From positions 496,001 to 560,000 of the forward strand of contig CBDBVE010000007.1 of assembly GCA_965212595.1 (NCBI GenBank): DNA of 64,000 nucleotides, read 5' to 3'. This document shows positions 27,070 to 35,069 of the stretch, in pieces; the first letter of the stretch is position 1, and each line of letters opens with the position of its first letter. The position numbers were made by a program, and so were the translations under genes. Below the pieces are notes generated by a model, which was given only the letters and a program-made list of their open reading frames with translations, was not told the origin of the DNA and made no database searches. The DNA is from Poritiphilus sp965212595. Its GTDB lineage: Bacteria; Bacteroidota; Bacteroidia; Flavobacteriales; Flavobacteriaceae.

Positions 27070-28152
27070 ATGAATTCCAAAAAAATTTTCATAAGTCATA
27101 TTTCTAAGGAAACCGATTTAGCTCAATCTTTGAAAGTCAACCTAGTTAAGGATTTTCTAGGTATGTTGGAAATTTTCGTATCCTCAGATGAAAATTCAAT
27201 AAAACTTGGAGAAAAGTGGCTAGATGAAGTTGATGAGGCTCTAGACGAAGCTGGTATTCTTATTGTGCTCTGTAGTAAGGAATCGGTTATACGCCCCTGG
27301 GTAAATTTTGAGGCAGGAGCTGCATGGATTCGTAAAATACCTGTGATCCCAATTTGTCACTCTGGCTTTTCGCCAAACGACTTACCCACACCATTATCAA
27401 TGTTACAAGGAACTTCAGCAGATGAACAGGGTCTAAAAAAACTGTATCTTAAGATTTCTGAATACCTCAAAGTAAATGTCCCCGAAGCCAATTTCAAGAA
27501 AATAGCCGAAAATTTAAAGGAAATTGAACGTAGCTATATTAATGAAACCCCTAAACTTGAATCTATAACGAACCCCAGGATTCTTTGTGCGGCTTCAAAA
27601 TTCTATTCAACACATGAAATGGGGTTTCATCTGGATGTCAAAGTTTTGAAAAATGCTTTCCCCGGATGTGTTCAGGTAGAAAAAAATTTAACCCGTAAAA
27701 GTTTACTGCAACTCCTCGCAAACGACCAATTCGATATCCTGCATTTGGTAGTCGGCGTGGACAAAGAAACCGGCGATCTGGTTTTTAGTGAAATGGATGA
27801 TCTCAGGGAAAAGCCAATTGCTTTTGGAAAGGAACTAATGTCTGCCGATGGTTTTGCAGGTCTCTTGCAAGAGTCCAACACCAAATTAGTTGTTCTTGCC
27901 ACATGCAATGCATTACTGCTCGCAGTAGAGGTAGCCAGGTTTGCCAATATGGCCGCAAGTGAGGCCAATATCACTGGCTTACAAGCAGAAGAATGGGCAG
28001 ACTGTTTTTATGGGCTTCTGGCCGATGGCAAGACCTTATACAAAGCTTTTGAAATAACGAGAACGCAGCTCGAAAACATTCCAATAAGGGCAATCAGACA
28101 TCGGAATATGACCTTTGTTTTGGAGCAGGGAAAAGTGGGCAAAGATACATAG
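27070..28152 (+). CDS. TIR-domain protein with CHAT-like C-terminus
   Basis: Protein of 360 residues, cytoplasmic. Residues 4-135 are a TIR domain: KIFISHISKETDLA, IFVSSD, and RPWVNFEAGAAW with the putative NADase Glu at 81. Residues 168-355 resemble a CHAT (caspase-like) domain. His225 is in FDILHLVVGVD and Cys279 in KLVVLATCNALLLA, the expected dyad places, although the usual second His of an HG motif is absent. TIR and CHAT domains are common effectors of bacterial immunity. No sensor or partner gene is adjacent, so a one-gene system or another role is open. Confidence 0.8.
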   Translation: MNSKKIFISHISKETDLAQSLKVNLVKDFLGMLEIFVSSDENSIKLGEKWLDEVDEALDEAGILIVLCSKESVIRPWVNFEAGAAWIRKIPVIPICHSGFSPNDLPTPLSMLQGTSADEQGLKKLYLKISEYLKVNVPEANFKKIAENLKEIERSYINETPKLESITNPRILCAASKFYSTHEMGFHLDVKVLKNAFPGCVQVEKNLTRKSLLQLLANDQFDILHLVVGVDKETGDLVFSEMDDLREKPIAFGKELMSADGFAGLLQESNTKLVVLATCNALLLAVEVARFANMAASEANITGLQAEEWADCFYGLLADGKTLYKAFEITRTQLENIPIRAIRHRNMTFVLEQGKVGKDT

Positions 28153-28257
28153 CTCAAGCAACCTAATAGTAGCCCCCACACCCTGTTGAAGACAGCCTTC
28201 CAAAAATTGCTAGTCTGGCTGTAACTTACAAAAATTCTTCTTAGATTTAATACATAA

Positions 28258-28292
28258 GATTGCTAATTGCTTACTGTTCATTGCTTATTGTT
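28258..28292. repeat. degenerate heptamer array
   Basis: Five consecutive 7-base units: GATTGCT, AATTGCT, TACTGTT, CATTGCT, TATTGTT. They are related to the GATTACT/GATTGCT arrays at 51905 and 52045. The array ends 28 bases before the alkaline phosphatase start codon. Confidence 0.6.
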
Positions 28293-28319
28293 TACAACCA
28301 ACTCCTATCCGCTTTAATT

Positions 28320-29507
28320 ATGAAAAACTGGAAAAAAACAAGCCTTCTTACAGCCCTGGTCATTGTTTTGCTTCTCACAGCTGTTTTCTATCTGCTCAAT
28401 TTAAAAATCATCGGTGCTTCATCTAAGGACATTAGCTTTTCCCCAGGTAAAGTTTCTCAAAAAATACCTACAGACAGCCTGGGAGTAAAACCTAAAAATA
28501 TCATTGTCTTTATAGCAGATGGAATGGGCTTTTCACACCTCTCCTTAGCCATGCTTTCTCAACAAGGCGAAGACGATCCTTTGGTATGGCAGGAGTTTAG
28601 CGTAAAGGGCTGGCACGACCCCAGGTCTGTGTATGGCCCGCTGACAGATTCGGAGGCGTCGGCTACGGCAATGGCGACAGGAACATCAACGAATTTTGGC
28701 TTTATAGGGTTGGACAAAGATGAGAAACCTTTAAAAAATATTATGGAAGTTGCCTCAGATCATCAATACGCCACTGGCATTGTAACAGATTCCTATGTTT
28801 GGGATGGCACTCCGGCAGCCTTCGTGGCGCACATAAGAAATGAAGATGACGCAAGAGGAATTTTGACACAAATTGCGGCAAGTGAGCTAGACTTGATCTT
28901 CGGAGAGCTCGAGGATGTGGGTGAAGACGAGGTACCAGACAAGGAAACCTCGCTTGAAATACTGCAACAACGATTTAGCCTGCTAGATAACTCTTTGAAC
29001 ATTACCACCAAAGGAGATGCATCCAAACCTATCGCGGCTATTTTTGAAGAGGATGAAATCCAGGACCTAAGCTCTTCACCTAATCTTACACGAATGACTG
29101 AGGTAGCCCTTGAGCATCTGGTATCTTTGAACAAGCCTTTTGTAATGCTTGTAGAATGTGAAGAAATAGATTCGGCTTCGCACACTAATGATTCAGAAAG
29201 GACCATAAATGGGTTAAAGTCTATACAGCAAACCCTTTCACGTATTCTGAGCTTTTCTAAAGCCAACGGAGAAACCCTAGTGATTTTTACGGCTGATCAT
29301 GAAACAGGCGGTCTGGCTGTACTTGCAGATTTTAATAGCTATCCCAATGTACAAATAGGATGGACAACCAAAGAACATACGGGAGCAGTGGTACCTCTTT
29401 TTGCAGATGGTCCCGGGGCCGAATATTTCTCCAATGTACATAGAAACAGGGATATTGGTAAGTTGTTAAAAGGTCTGATATCACCTGTGGTGCAAGTGCA
29501 AGAATAG
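28320..29507 (+). CDS. alkaline phosphatase
   Basis: Phosphomonoesterase of 395 residues, anchored or exported by an N-terminal helix (residues 7-26). Metal and active-site motifs are visible: IVFIADGMGFSH (metal Asp), DSEASATAMATGT with the nucleophile Ser, ECEEIDSASH and FTADHETGG with metal-binding Asp/His. The ATG at 28320 opens a normal membrane signal. An upstream TTG would read through the heptamer array and is rejected. It would release phosphate from organic esters in the periplasm. It stands alone. Confidence 0.93.
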   Translation: MKNWKKTSLLTALVIVLLLTAVFYLLNLKIIGASSKDISFSPGKVSQKIPTDSLGVKPKNIIVFIADGMGFSHLSLAMLSQQGEDDPLVWQEFSVKGWHDPRSVYGPLTDSEASATAMATGTSTNFGFIGLDKDEKPLKNIMEVASDHQYATGIVTDSYVWDGTPAAFVAHIRNEDDARGILTQIAASELDLIFGELEDVGEDEVPDKETSLEILQQRFSLLDNSLNITTKGDASKPIAAIFEEDEIQDLSSSPNLTRMTEVALEHLVSLNKPFVMLVECEEIDSASHTNDSERTINGLKSIQQTLSRILSFSKANGETLVIFTADHETGGLAVLADFNSYPNVQIGWTTKEHTGAVVPLFADGPGAEYFSNVHRNRDIGKLLKGLISPVVQVQE

Positions 29508-29540
29508 GTTTTTCGAGAAAATTTGTAAACTCCCAATGCC

Positions 29541-29921
29541 ATGAAGGACCATCAAAAAGAAATTATTGAAAACTATGTAAATTCCTATAACAATTTTGAT
29601 GTTGACGGCATGCTAAAAGACCTGCACGAACACCTTGTTTTCGAAAATGTTTCTGGTGAAAAGGTGGATTTACGAACAGACGGTATTACGGCTTTTAAAC
29701 AGCAGGCCAAAGCGGCAAAGGGCTACTTCAGACAAAGGAAGCAAACCATTACCTCCTGGGAATTTAAAAAGCAAAAGGTAGAGATTGCTATTCACTATAA
29801 AGCGGTTTTGGCGGTAGACTTACCCAATGGGCTAAAATCCGGAGATACCCTGGTCATGAAAGGGACTTCTGAATTTGAATTTGAGGACGGAAAAATTAAG
29901 CTAATAAGAGACAAAAGTTAA
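29541..29921 (+). CDS. NTF2/SnoaL-like protein
   Basis: Cytoplasmic protein of 126 residues: helix KEIIENYVNSYNNFDVDGMLKDL, then strands VFENVSGEKVDLRTDG and a closing GTSEFEFEDGKIKLIRD, the usual SnoaL-like pattern. Small enzymes and binding proteins share this fold; no active-site set can be named. It lies 33 bases behind the phosphatase gene in the same direction, but a link is not evident. Confidence 0.82.
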   Translation: MKDHQKEIIENYVNSYNNFDVDGMLKDLHEHLVFENVSGEKVDLRTDGITAFKQQAKAAKGYFRQRKQTITSWEFKKQKVEIAIHYKAVLAVDLPNGLKSGDTLVMKGTSEFEFEDGKIKLIRDKS

Positions 29922-30067
29922 ATGCAGAAAAAAGCAATTCTCAACTTTTTGAGTTAAAGCCCCGTCTTGCTAATAATTCATACATTTAAAAGATCATAAA
30001 TTAATGGCCTCCTATATGGCAAAATTTGCCTCAGGAAGCCAGAATAATTCTTCAAAAAACGCCAAAT

Positions 30068-31762
30068 ATGATACTAAGTAAAACCGTCCGTATACGTACA
30101 ACCCTAATCATTTTATTCCTTGCGGGACTGGGCCTAAAGGCGCAGGCACCTACTTCTTCTGTCAGCGAACAACAGATAGACAGCATTTTTAGAACCTTTA
30201 ACGATATCAATAAGCCCGGTGCTTCGGTTGCTGTTGTTAGCAAGGGAGAAATTGTTTTCAAGAAAGGTTACGGTAGCGCGCAGTTAGAATATGATATTCC
30301 AGTTTCCCCTGCTACGGTATTTCATATTGCATCGGTTTCCAAGCAATTCACGGCTTTCGCCATACTGCTTTTGCAAGAAGAAGGAAAATTGTCTTTTGAC
30401 GATGACATACGAAAATACATTCCTGAAGTTCCAGATTTTGGTAAGACCATTACTTTACGGCATTTGGCCTCGCATACCAGCGGGTTGCGAGATCAATGGG
30501 ACCTACTGGGTATGGCAGGTTGGAGATGGGACGATGTCATTACCAAGGAACACATTTTAAAATTAGTGGCGAAGCAAAAAGAATTGAACTTCGAACCAGG
30601 CGCCGAGTACACCTACTGCAATACCGGCTTCACCCTGTTGGCAGAAGTGGTTGCCAGGGTATCGGGCCAAACCTTTGCAGAATATACCGAAGAAAAGATG
30701 TTTAAGCCACTAAAAATGAATAGCACGCTTTTTTATGACGACCATGAAAAAATCGTCAAAAACAGGGCGTATTCTTACCATACCACTGATACGGGCTATA
30801 AAAAAAGTGTACTAAATTATGCCAATGTTGGTGCCACCAGCCTCTTTACTACCGTTGAAGACCTGGCCTTATGGGCAATGAATTTTAACAGGCTGAAAGT
30901 AGGTAATGAAAAGATCATTACCGAAATGAATACGCTGGCCGTACTGAACGATGGGAACACATTTGGAGGCGCATATGGCCAGTTTGTAAATACGCACAGA
31001 GGCTTAAACCAAATTCAGCACAGCGGTGGAGATGCGGGCTTTCGTAGTTACCTAGGGAGATTTCCCGACCAGGATTTTGCAGTAATGGTCTTTACCAATC
31101 TGGCAGAGTCTAATCCCGCTTCATTGTCATTACAGGTCGCCGACCTTTTTCTTAAAGACCATTTCAAAGAAACGCCCGAAAGTCAAACTACCAATAGCGT
31201 ATCCCCTACTTTTATAAAACTCAATGCTGAACAATTAGAGCGTTTTACCGGGCATTACTGGAATGAGGCAGGTAGTTATGCCAGAAAAATTCATGTCGAG
31301 AAAGACACCTTGAGATACTTTAGGGGTCCCGGAAACGAAAGCCTGTTGGCTCCACTTTCTAAAGACGAGTTTAAAATGCTCAATGTTGGGGTAGATTTAA
31401 GAGTTACTTTTAAAGAGAAAGGCAAAAAGAAGCAGATGGTTGTTGTCATTGATGGAGGAGATCCCATTATCTCTGACGAGTTTAGCCCACCAAATTACAG
31501 CACTGAAGATCTCAATGCCTTCTTAGGGACCTATTACAGCCCGGAGTTAAGTACGTATTACACCTTTATCATTAAAGAAGGAAACCTTGTAGGTACACAT
31601 CCTCGTGTAAGTGATTTTGGTTTGACCGTAGTAAAGAATGACATGTTCTCAAGCGATGGGGGAATGATAAATTTTCAACGAAACGATAAAAATGAAATAA
31701 CAGGCTTAAAAGTTTCCACCGGGAGGGTAAGAAATCTTTGGTTTGAAAAAACCTTAAAGTGA
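30068..31762 (+). CDS. secreted serine hydrolase (beta-lactamase class C type)
   Basis: Protein of 564 residues starting at the ATG at 30068, which opens a signal peptide ending LGLKAQ. An upstream TTG adds 14 polar residues and is less likely. Active-site motifs are intact: S-V-S-K at 89-92, Y-C-N at 183-185 and H-S-G at 318-320, the H-x-G variant typical of D-aminopeptidase/esterase-like members. A C-terminal lipocalin-like region (about 400-560) follows. Probably a peptidoglycan or peptide hydrolase. It overlaps the next gene by four bases (GTGA), which implies coupled translation. Confidence 0.9.
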   Translation: MILSKTVRIRTTLIILFLAGLGLKAQAPTSSVSEQQIDSIFRTFNDINKPGASVAVVSKGEIVFKKGYGSAQLEYDIPVSPATVFHIASVSKQFTAFAILLLQEEGKLSFDDDIRKYIPEVPDFGKTITLRHLASHTSGLRDQWDLLGMAGWRWDDVITKEHILKLVAKQKELNFEPGAEYTYCNTGFTLLAEVVARVSGQTFAEYTEEKMFKPLKMNSTLFYDDHEKIVKNRAYSYHTTDTGYKKSVLNYANVGATSLFTTVEDLALWAMNFNRLKVGNEKIITEMNTLAVLNDGNTFGGAYGQFVNTHRGLNQIQHSGGDAGFRSYLGRFPDQDFAVMVFTNLAESNPASLSLQVADLFLKDHFKETPESQTTNSVSPTFIKLNAEQLERFTGHYWNEAGSYARKIHVEKDTLRYFRGPGNESLLAPLSKDEFKMLNVGVDLRVTFKEKGKKKQMVVVIDGGDPIISDEFSPPNYSTEDLNAFLGTYYSPELSTYYTFIIKEGNLVGTHPRVSDFGLTVVKNDMFSSDGGMINFQRNDKNEITGLKVSTGRVRNLWFEKTLK

Positions 31763-32571
31763 ATTTGAGAAGACTTTTAAAAATACTGCTTCACTTTCTA
31801 ATTTTCACTTTCTTGACGGTCATCACTCAAATTGGTGGAATTGTATACCTCATTGCAATTTTGGCGATCAGGAAGACCGCCTCAAGAAGAAGACTAAAAC
31901 AGCTGGGGCTTTTCACGGGTCTATATCTCTTTACCACCTTTTTGATTGTTCCGTATACCGCTCCTATTTTTGGACGGGAAAAAATAGAGGAAAGTGATAT
32001 TCTCGAAGCCCATTCTTTCTTTTATAGGCTGAGCAACAGAAATTACGTCAGACCAGAATTGAATCGTGCCCTGGGAAGAATAGCCACACAATTTGAACAA
32101 AGAAACCCGGGTATTAAATTGGTTTATTTGGATGCAAATTTTCCGTTCGTCAACAAGTTTCCCTTACTTCCACACTTAAGCCATAATGACGGAAAAAAAA
32201 TAGACATTTCACTGGTTTACAAAGAACCTAAAGGCAAAACAACCAATAAAAAACCCTCAATTTCGGGCTATGGAGTCTATGAAGGGCCTACAAAAAGAGA
32301 ATACAACCAAATTGCCCTTTGCAAGAGCAAGGGTAACTGGCAGTATGACTTCCCCAGGTACCTGACTTTTGGAAAAGTCAATAAAGACATCGAATTTTCT
32401 GAAAAGGCAACACATCAATTAGCACTACAAATACTAAAGCAAAAGGAAATAGGTAAACTCTTTATAGAACCACATCTCAAAAGCAGGCTAAACCTTAGCC
32501 ATGGAAAGGTTAGGTTTCACGGTTGCCAGGCAGTTAGGCACGATGACCATATACATTTTCAGTTGAAATAG
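31759..32571 (+). CDS. membrane-anchored LAS-type metallopeptidase
   Basis: Protein of 270 residues starting with GTG inside the stop of the serine hydrolase gene. Two membrane helices (about 8-35 and 48-68) precede an extracytoplasmic domain. That domain has the LAS motifs: H-x6-D in LSHNDGKKIDISLVY and H-x-H in RHDDHIHFQ near the end. LAS enzymes (MepA, VanX, DD-carboxypeptidases) cleave peptidoglycan peptides with one zinc. Together with the upstream serine hydrolase this suggests joint work on cell-wall peptides. Confidence 0.72.
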   Translation: MNLRRLLKILLHFLIFTFLTVITQIGGIVYLIAILAIRKTASRRRLKQLGLFTGLYLFTTFLIVPYTAPIFGREKIEESDILEAHSFFYRLSNRNYVRPELNRALGRIATQFEQRNPGIKLVYLDANFPFVNKFPLLPHLSHNDGKKIDISLVYKEPKGKTTNKKPSISGYGVYEGPTKREYNQIALCKSKGNWQYDFPRYLTFGKVNKDIEFSEKATHQLALQILKQKEIGKLFIEPHLKSRLNLSHGKVRFHGCQAVRHDDHIHFQLK

Positions 32572-32637
32572 CCAATTCCATGCAATCTCTTATCTTTAAG
32601 AGGAGGTGGTAAAATTCATCAGACCTAAATTTCGACC

Positions 32638-33126
32638 ATGGTAAAGAAAACTTTAGCCGCACTCTTTTTGCTTATGACTTTAATGGCCTGTGAGAACAAA
32701 AAGAAGGCCTCTGTTGACCGGGAAGAAGTGGTACATATTAAAAGCAAACCAAAATCCCTGCTCGATAATGTAAAACTTGCGATAAACCCTGAATACGAAA
32801 ATTGGGTATTGTTTGAAAACGGTACTTATATCATTTTTGATGACCTCAGCGAGCTAGATGATATGGAAGCCCAAGCCCTGGCCTCAATGCAAGCTTATGG
32901 CCCGGCCAGTGGTGGGGGACCGGCTGGCGACTTTGGTGTTGTTAACCTTAACACCACGGAAGGCTGGGTTGTTTCCGGCCAGGCATATGGAATGTACACT
33001 TATGTAAGCGCTGATGAACTTCCCACAAATTCGCCTGATGACATAACAATAGGACTCTATGGGCGTTCAAAAAGGGATAAAGACAGTAAGGAACTCAAAA
33101 TCATTCATATTAACAAAAGCGAATAA
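32638..33126 (+). CDS. hypothetical lipoprotein
   Basis: Protein of 162 residues with a lipoprotein signal ending T-L-M-A-C (Cys at 18). The mature part includes a Gly-rich stretch (YGPASGGGPAGDFG, around residue 85-98) and several Tyr/Trp. No family recognised, although WVVSGQAYGMYTYV looks like a strand pair. It stands between the LAS peptidase gene and a membrane protein gene, all in one direction. Confidence 0.65.
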   Translation: MVKKTLAALFLLMTLMACENKKKASVDREEVVHIKSKPKSLLDNVKLAINPEYENWVLFENGTYIIFDDLSELDDMEAQALASMQAYGPASGGGPAGDFGVVNLNTTEGWVVSGQAYGMYTYVSADELPTNSPDDITIGLYGRSKRDKDSKELKIIHINKSE

Positions 33127-33166
33127 AAAAGAATTTGGTACAGTCTAACTTAGTTTTAAGGTCCTG

Positions 33167-33787
33167 ATGTTTGGAGCTGGGGCAGCGGCACAGGCCATGA
33201 TAAATAGTATTCGGAACAATAAAAAATTGCTCCGAAGAAAGCGGCTTTTTACGAGAGAAAGATCTTTTCTAAATCTTCGAAAGGCTTACTACAAAAAAGC
33301 CGGGGGAGCCCTGGAATTAAAAAAGGCTTCACCCGCCCAATTGGCTAAAATCAGAGAGAAAGTCTTAAGGCAGCGTAAACAAGAAGCAATGACCATGTGG
33401 GTTATTGGTATTTTTATAGCATCTCTAGGCTATTACTTTTTGTATGAACTCGCTAAAAACGATCAAGCCACTACTGAGAAGATCAGGGTCATAGAATTTA
33501 AAAAACAATCTGAAGAGTATTTATTCTTTATTGAAGATGGAGATGCCTGGCTTGAAAAAAAGCACTGGAACAACGCCATATTTCAGTACAAAAAAGCTTT
33601 AGAGATCTTCCCTGCAGAATACGATGCCAACTACAGACTAGCCCTGGCATATTATAACAAATGCCTCTATAAAAACAAGTCTTGTAGCCTGGGTAAGGAG
33701 CTAACCCAAAAACTGGCCCGGCAATATCCTAAAAAACAAGAGGTTGTTAAGTTGGTTTCTTTATTCGAAGAAAAACTAAACAAATAG
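33167..33787 (+). CDS. membrane protein with TPR-like domain
   Basis: Protein of 206 residues. The N-terminus is strongly basic (NNKKLLRRKRLFTRERSF...RKAYYKKAG), one membrane helix lies at about residues 76-96 (MWVIGIFIASLGYYFLYEL), and the remaining 110 residues hold one to two TPR-like helix pairs (DAWLEKKHWNNAIFQYKKALEIFP, YDANYRLALAYYNKCLY). The basic part would face the cytoplasm and the TPR part the periplasm. Probably a scaffold; function unknown. Confidence 0.7.
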   Translation: MFGAGAAAQAMINSIRNNKKLLRRKRLFTRERSFLNLRKAYYKKAGGALELKKASPAQLAKIREKVLRQRKQEAMTMWVIGIFIASLGYYFLYELAKNDQATTEKIRVIEFKKQSEEYLFFIEDGDAWLEKKHWNNAIFQYKKALEIFPAEYDANYRLALAYYNKCLYKNKSCSLGKELTQKLARQYPKKQEVVKLVSLFEEKLNK

Positions 33788-33878
33788 TAAAAACCAGGGG
33801 TATTTTTTGTTCTAAAGTTTGCTATTTTAGGGATCAATACTATATGCAGACAAGTTGAATGGTTAAAAAGCCACGCTC

Positions 33879-34307
33879 ATGAAAGAGCTTAAAATAAAGA
33901 CAAACCCTAAAGTGGTGGACCTTTTAAGAAGTTATCCGGTTTCTGCCAGAAAAAAACTGGAGGGCCTTAGGCAGCTAATTTTAGAGACAGCAGGTGAACT
34001 AGAGGATATTAATGCTATTGAAGAAACACTCAAATGGAGTGAACCCAGCTATGTTACAAAGACCGGGAGTACACTTAGAATAGATTGGAAAGAAAAAACA
34101 CCTGGACAATACGCAATGTACTTTAATTGCAATAGCAGATTGGTAACGACTTTTAAAATGCTATACGCCGATACCTTTCAATTTGAGGGCAACCGGGCTA
34201 TAATATTCCAAATAGACCGAAAGGTCCCAAAGGCAGAATTAAAAAATTGCATTACCGCGGCTTTGAGGTATCACAAAGTAAAGCACCTTCCAACTCTTGG
34301 GATCTAA
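33879..34307 (+). CDS. DUF1801 family protein
   Basis: Cytoplasmic protein of 142 residues. It has the DUF1801 (YdhG-like) pattern: helix PVSARKKLEGLRQLILETAG, the strand KWSEPSYVTKTGSTLRIDWKE with conserved Trp and Pro, and the closing helix pair KAELKNCITAALRYHKVK. The family is widespread and of unknown function. It stands alone. Confidence 0.87.
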   Translation: MKELKIKTNPKVVDLLRSYPVSARKKLEGLRQLILETAGELEDINAIEETLKWSEPSYVTKTGSTLRIDWKEKTPGQYAMYFNCNSRLVTTFKMLYADTFQFEGNRAIIFQIDRKVPKAELKNCITAALRYHKVKHLPTLGI

Positions 34308-34413
34308 AGAACGTCATAACTCACCCAAAGGTTCTCTTTACTCATTTCTGTTTTCAATTTTGTAACACTTAAGATAGTTTAGCCTATGTAAATTCAAAGC
34401 AAAGCAACTATCC

Positions 34414-34995
34414 ATGAAAAAGATATTAGTTATCCTTGCGCTTTTTACTGCACAACTTTGCCAGGGCCAGACGGAAACCATTTCTTCCTACTTATCCGAT
34501 TGCGCTTTAGAATTAACCAGTCAAAAAGTGACCTATGACCCGTCTTATTTTTCTATTGACTATCCCAATGGTGATATACCGGCAGATAAAGGTGTTTGTA
34601 CAGATGTGATCATAAGAGCGTTTCGCAAACTAGGAATCGATCTGCAAAAAGAAGTACATGAAGACATGAAGGCAAATTTTAAGCTGTACCCAAATCTTTG
34701 GGGGCTAAAATCAACAGATAAAAATATAGATCACCGGCGGGTTCCTAACTTAATGGTCTTTTTTAAAAGGAAAGGAAAAGAAAAACCAATTACCAATAAC
34801 CCCAAAGATTATACGATGGGTGATATTGTGTGTTGGAATCTTGGTGGCGCAATTACACATATTGGGATTGTAGTAAACAAGAAATCTAAAGATGGGAAAA
34901 GGAATTTGATCGTACATAACATTGGTGGCGGCCAGGTTTTGGAAGATTGTCTTTTTAATTACAAGATAATTGGGCATTACCGTTACAAATCTTAA
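34414..34995 (+). CDS. secreted DUF1287 protein
   Basis: Protein of 193 residues with a signal peptide ending LCQGQ at 19. The mature part matches DUF1287. Cys62 is in DKGVCTDVIIRAF and His149 in GAITHIGIVV, placed as the catalytic pair of an NlpC/P60-like cysteine peptidase fold. The pattern DYTMGDIVCW precedes the His. It may be a peptidoglycan or peptide hydrolase. It is the last plus-strand gene of the accessory run; the next gene is on the other strand. Confidence 0.88.
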   Translation: MKKILVILALFTAQLCQGQTETISSYLSDCALELTSQKVTYDPSYFSIDYPNGDIPADKGVCTDVIIRAFRKLGIDLQKEVHEDMKANFKLYPNLWGLKSTDKNIDHRRVPNLMVFFKRKGKEKPITNNPKDYTMGDIVCWNLGGAITHIGIVVNKKSKDGKRNLIVHNIGGGQVLEDCLFNYKIIGHYRYKS

Positions 34996-35069
34996 TTGAG
35001 GTATTCAATTTTGGTTCTTGAGGTTCGATAAAAATTTTATAAACGCAGTGCTTAGGAGACCTTTGATAA

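Noticed and set aside
27070..28152. Complete Thoeris or CBASS operon
   Set aside because: No adjacent SIR2-like, nucleotidyltransferase or sensor gene; the TIR gene stands alone.
30026..30067. TTG start for the serine hydrolase
   Set aside because: It puts polar residues before an otherwise normal signal peptide; the ATG at 30068 is better.
999..34995. Integron-like cassette array
   Set aside because: The orientation fits, but no integrase gene and no recurring attC-like hairpin sites with GTTRRRY cores were seen in the spacers examined.
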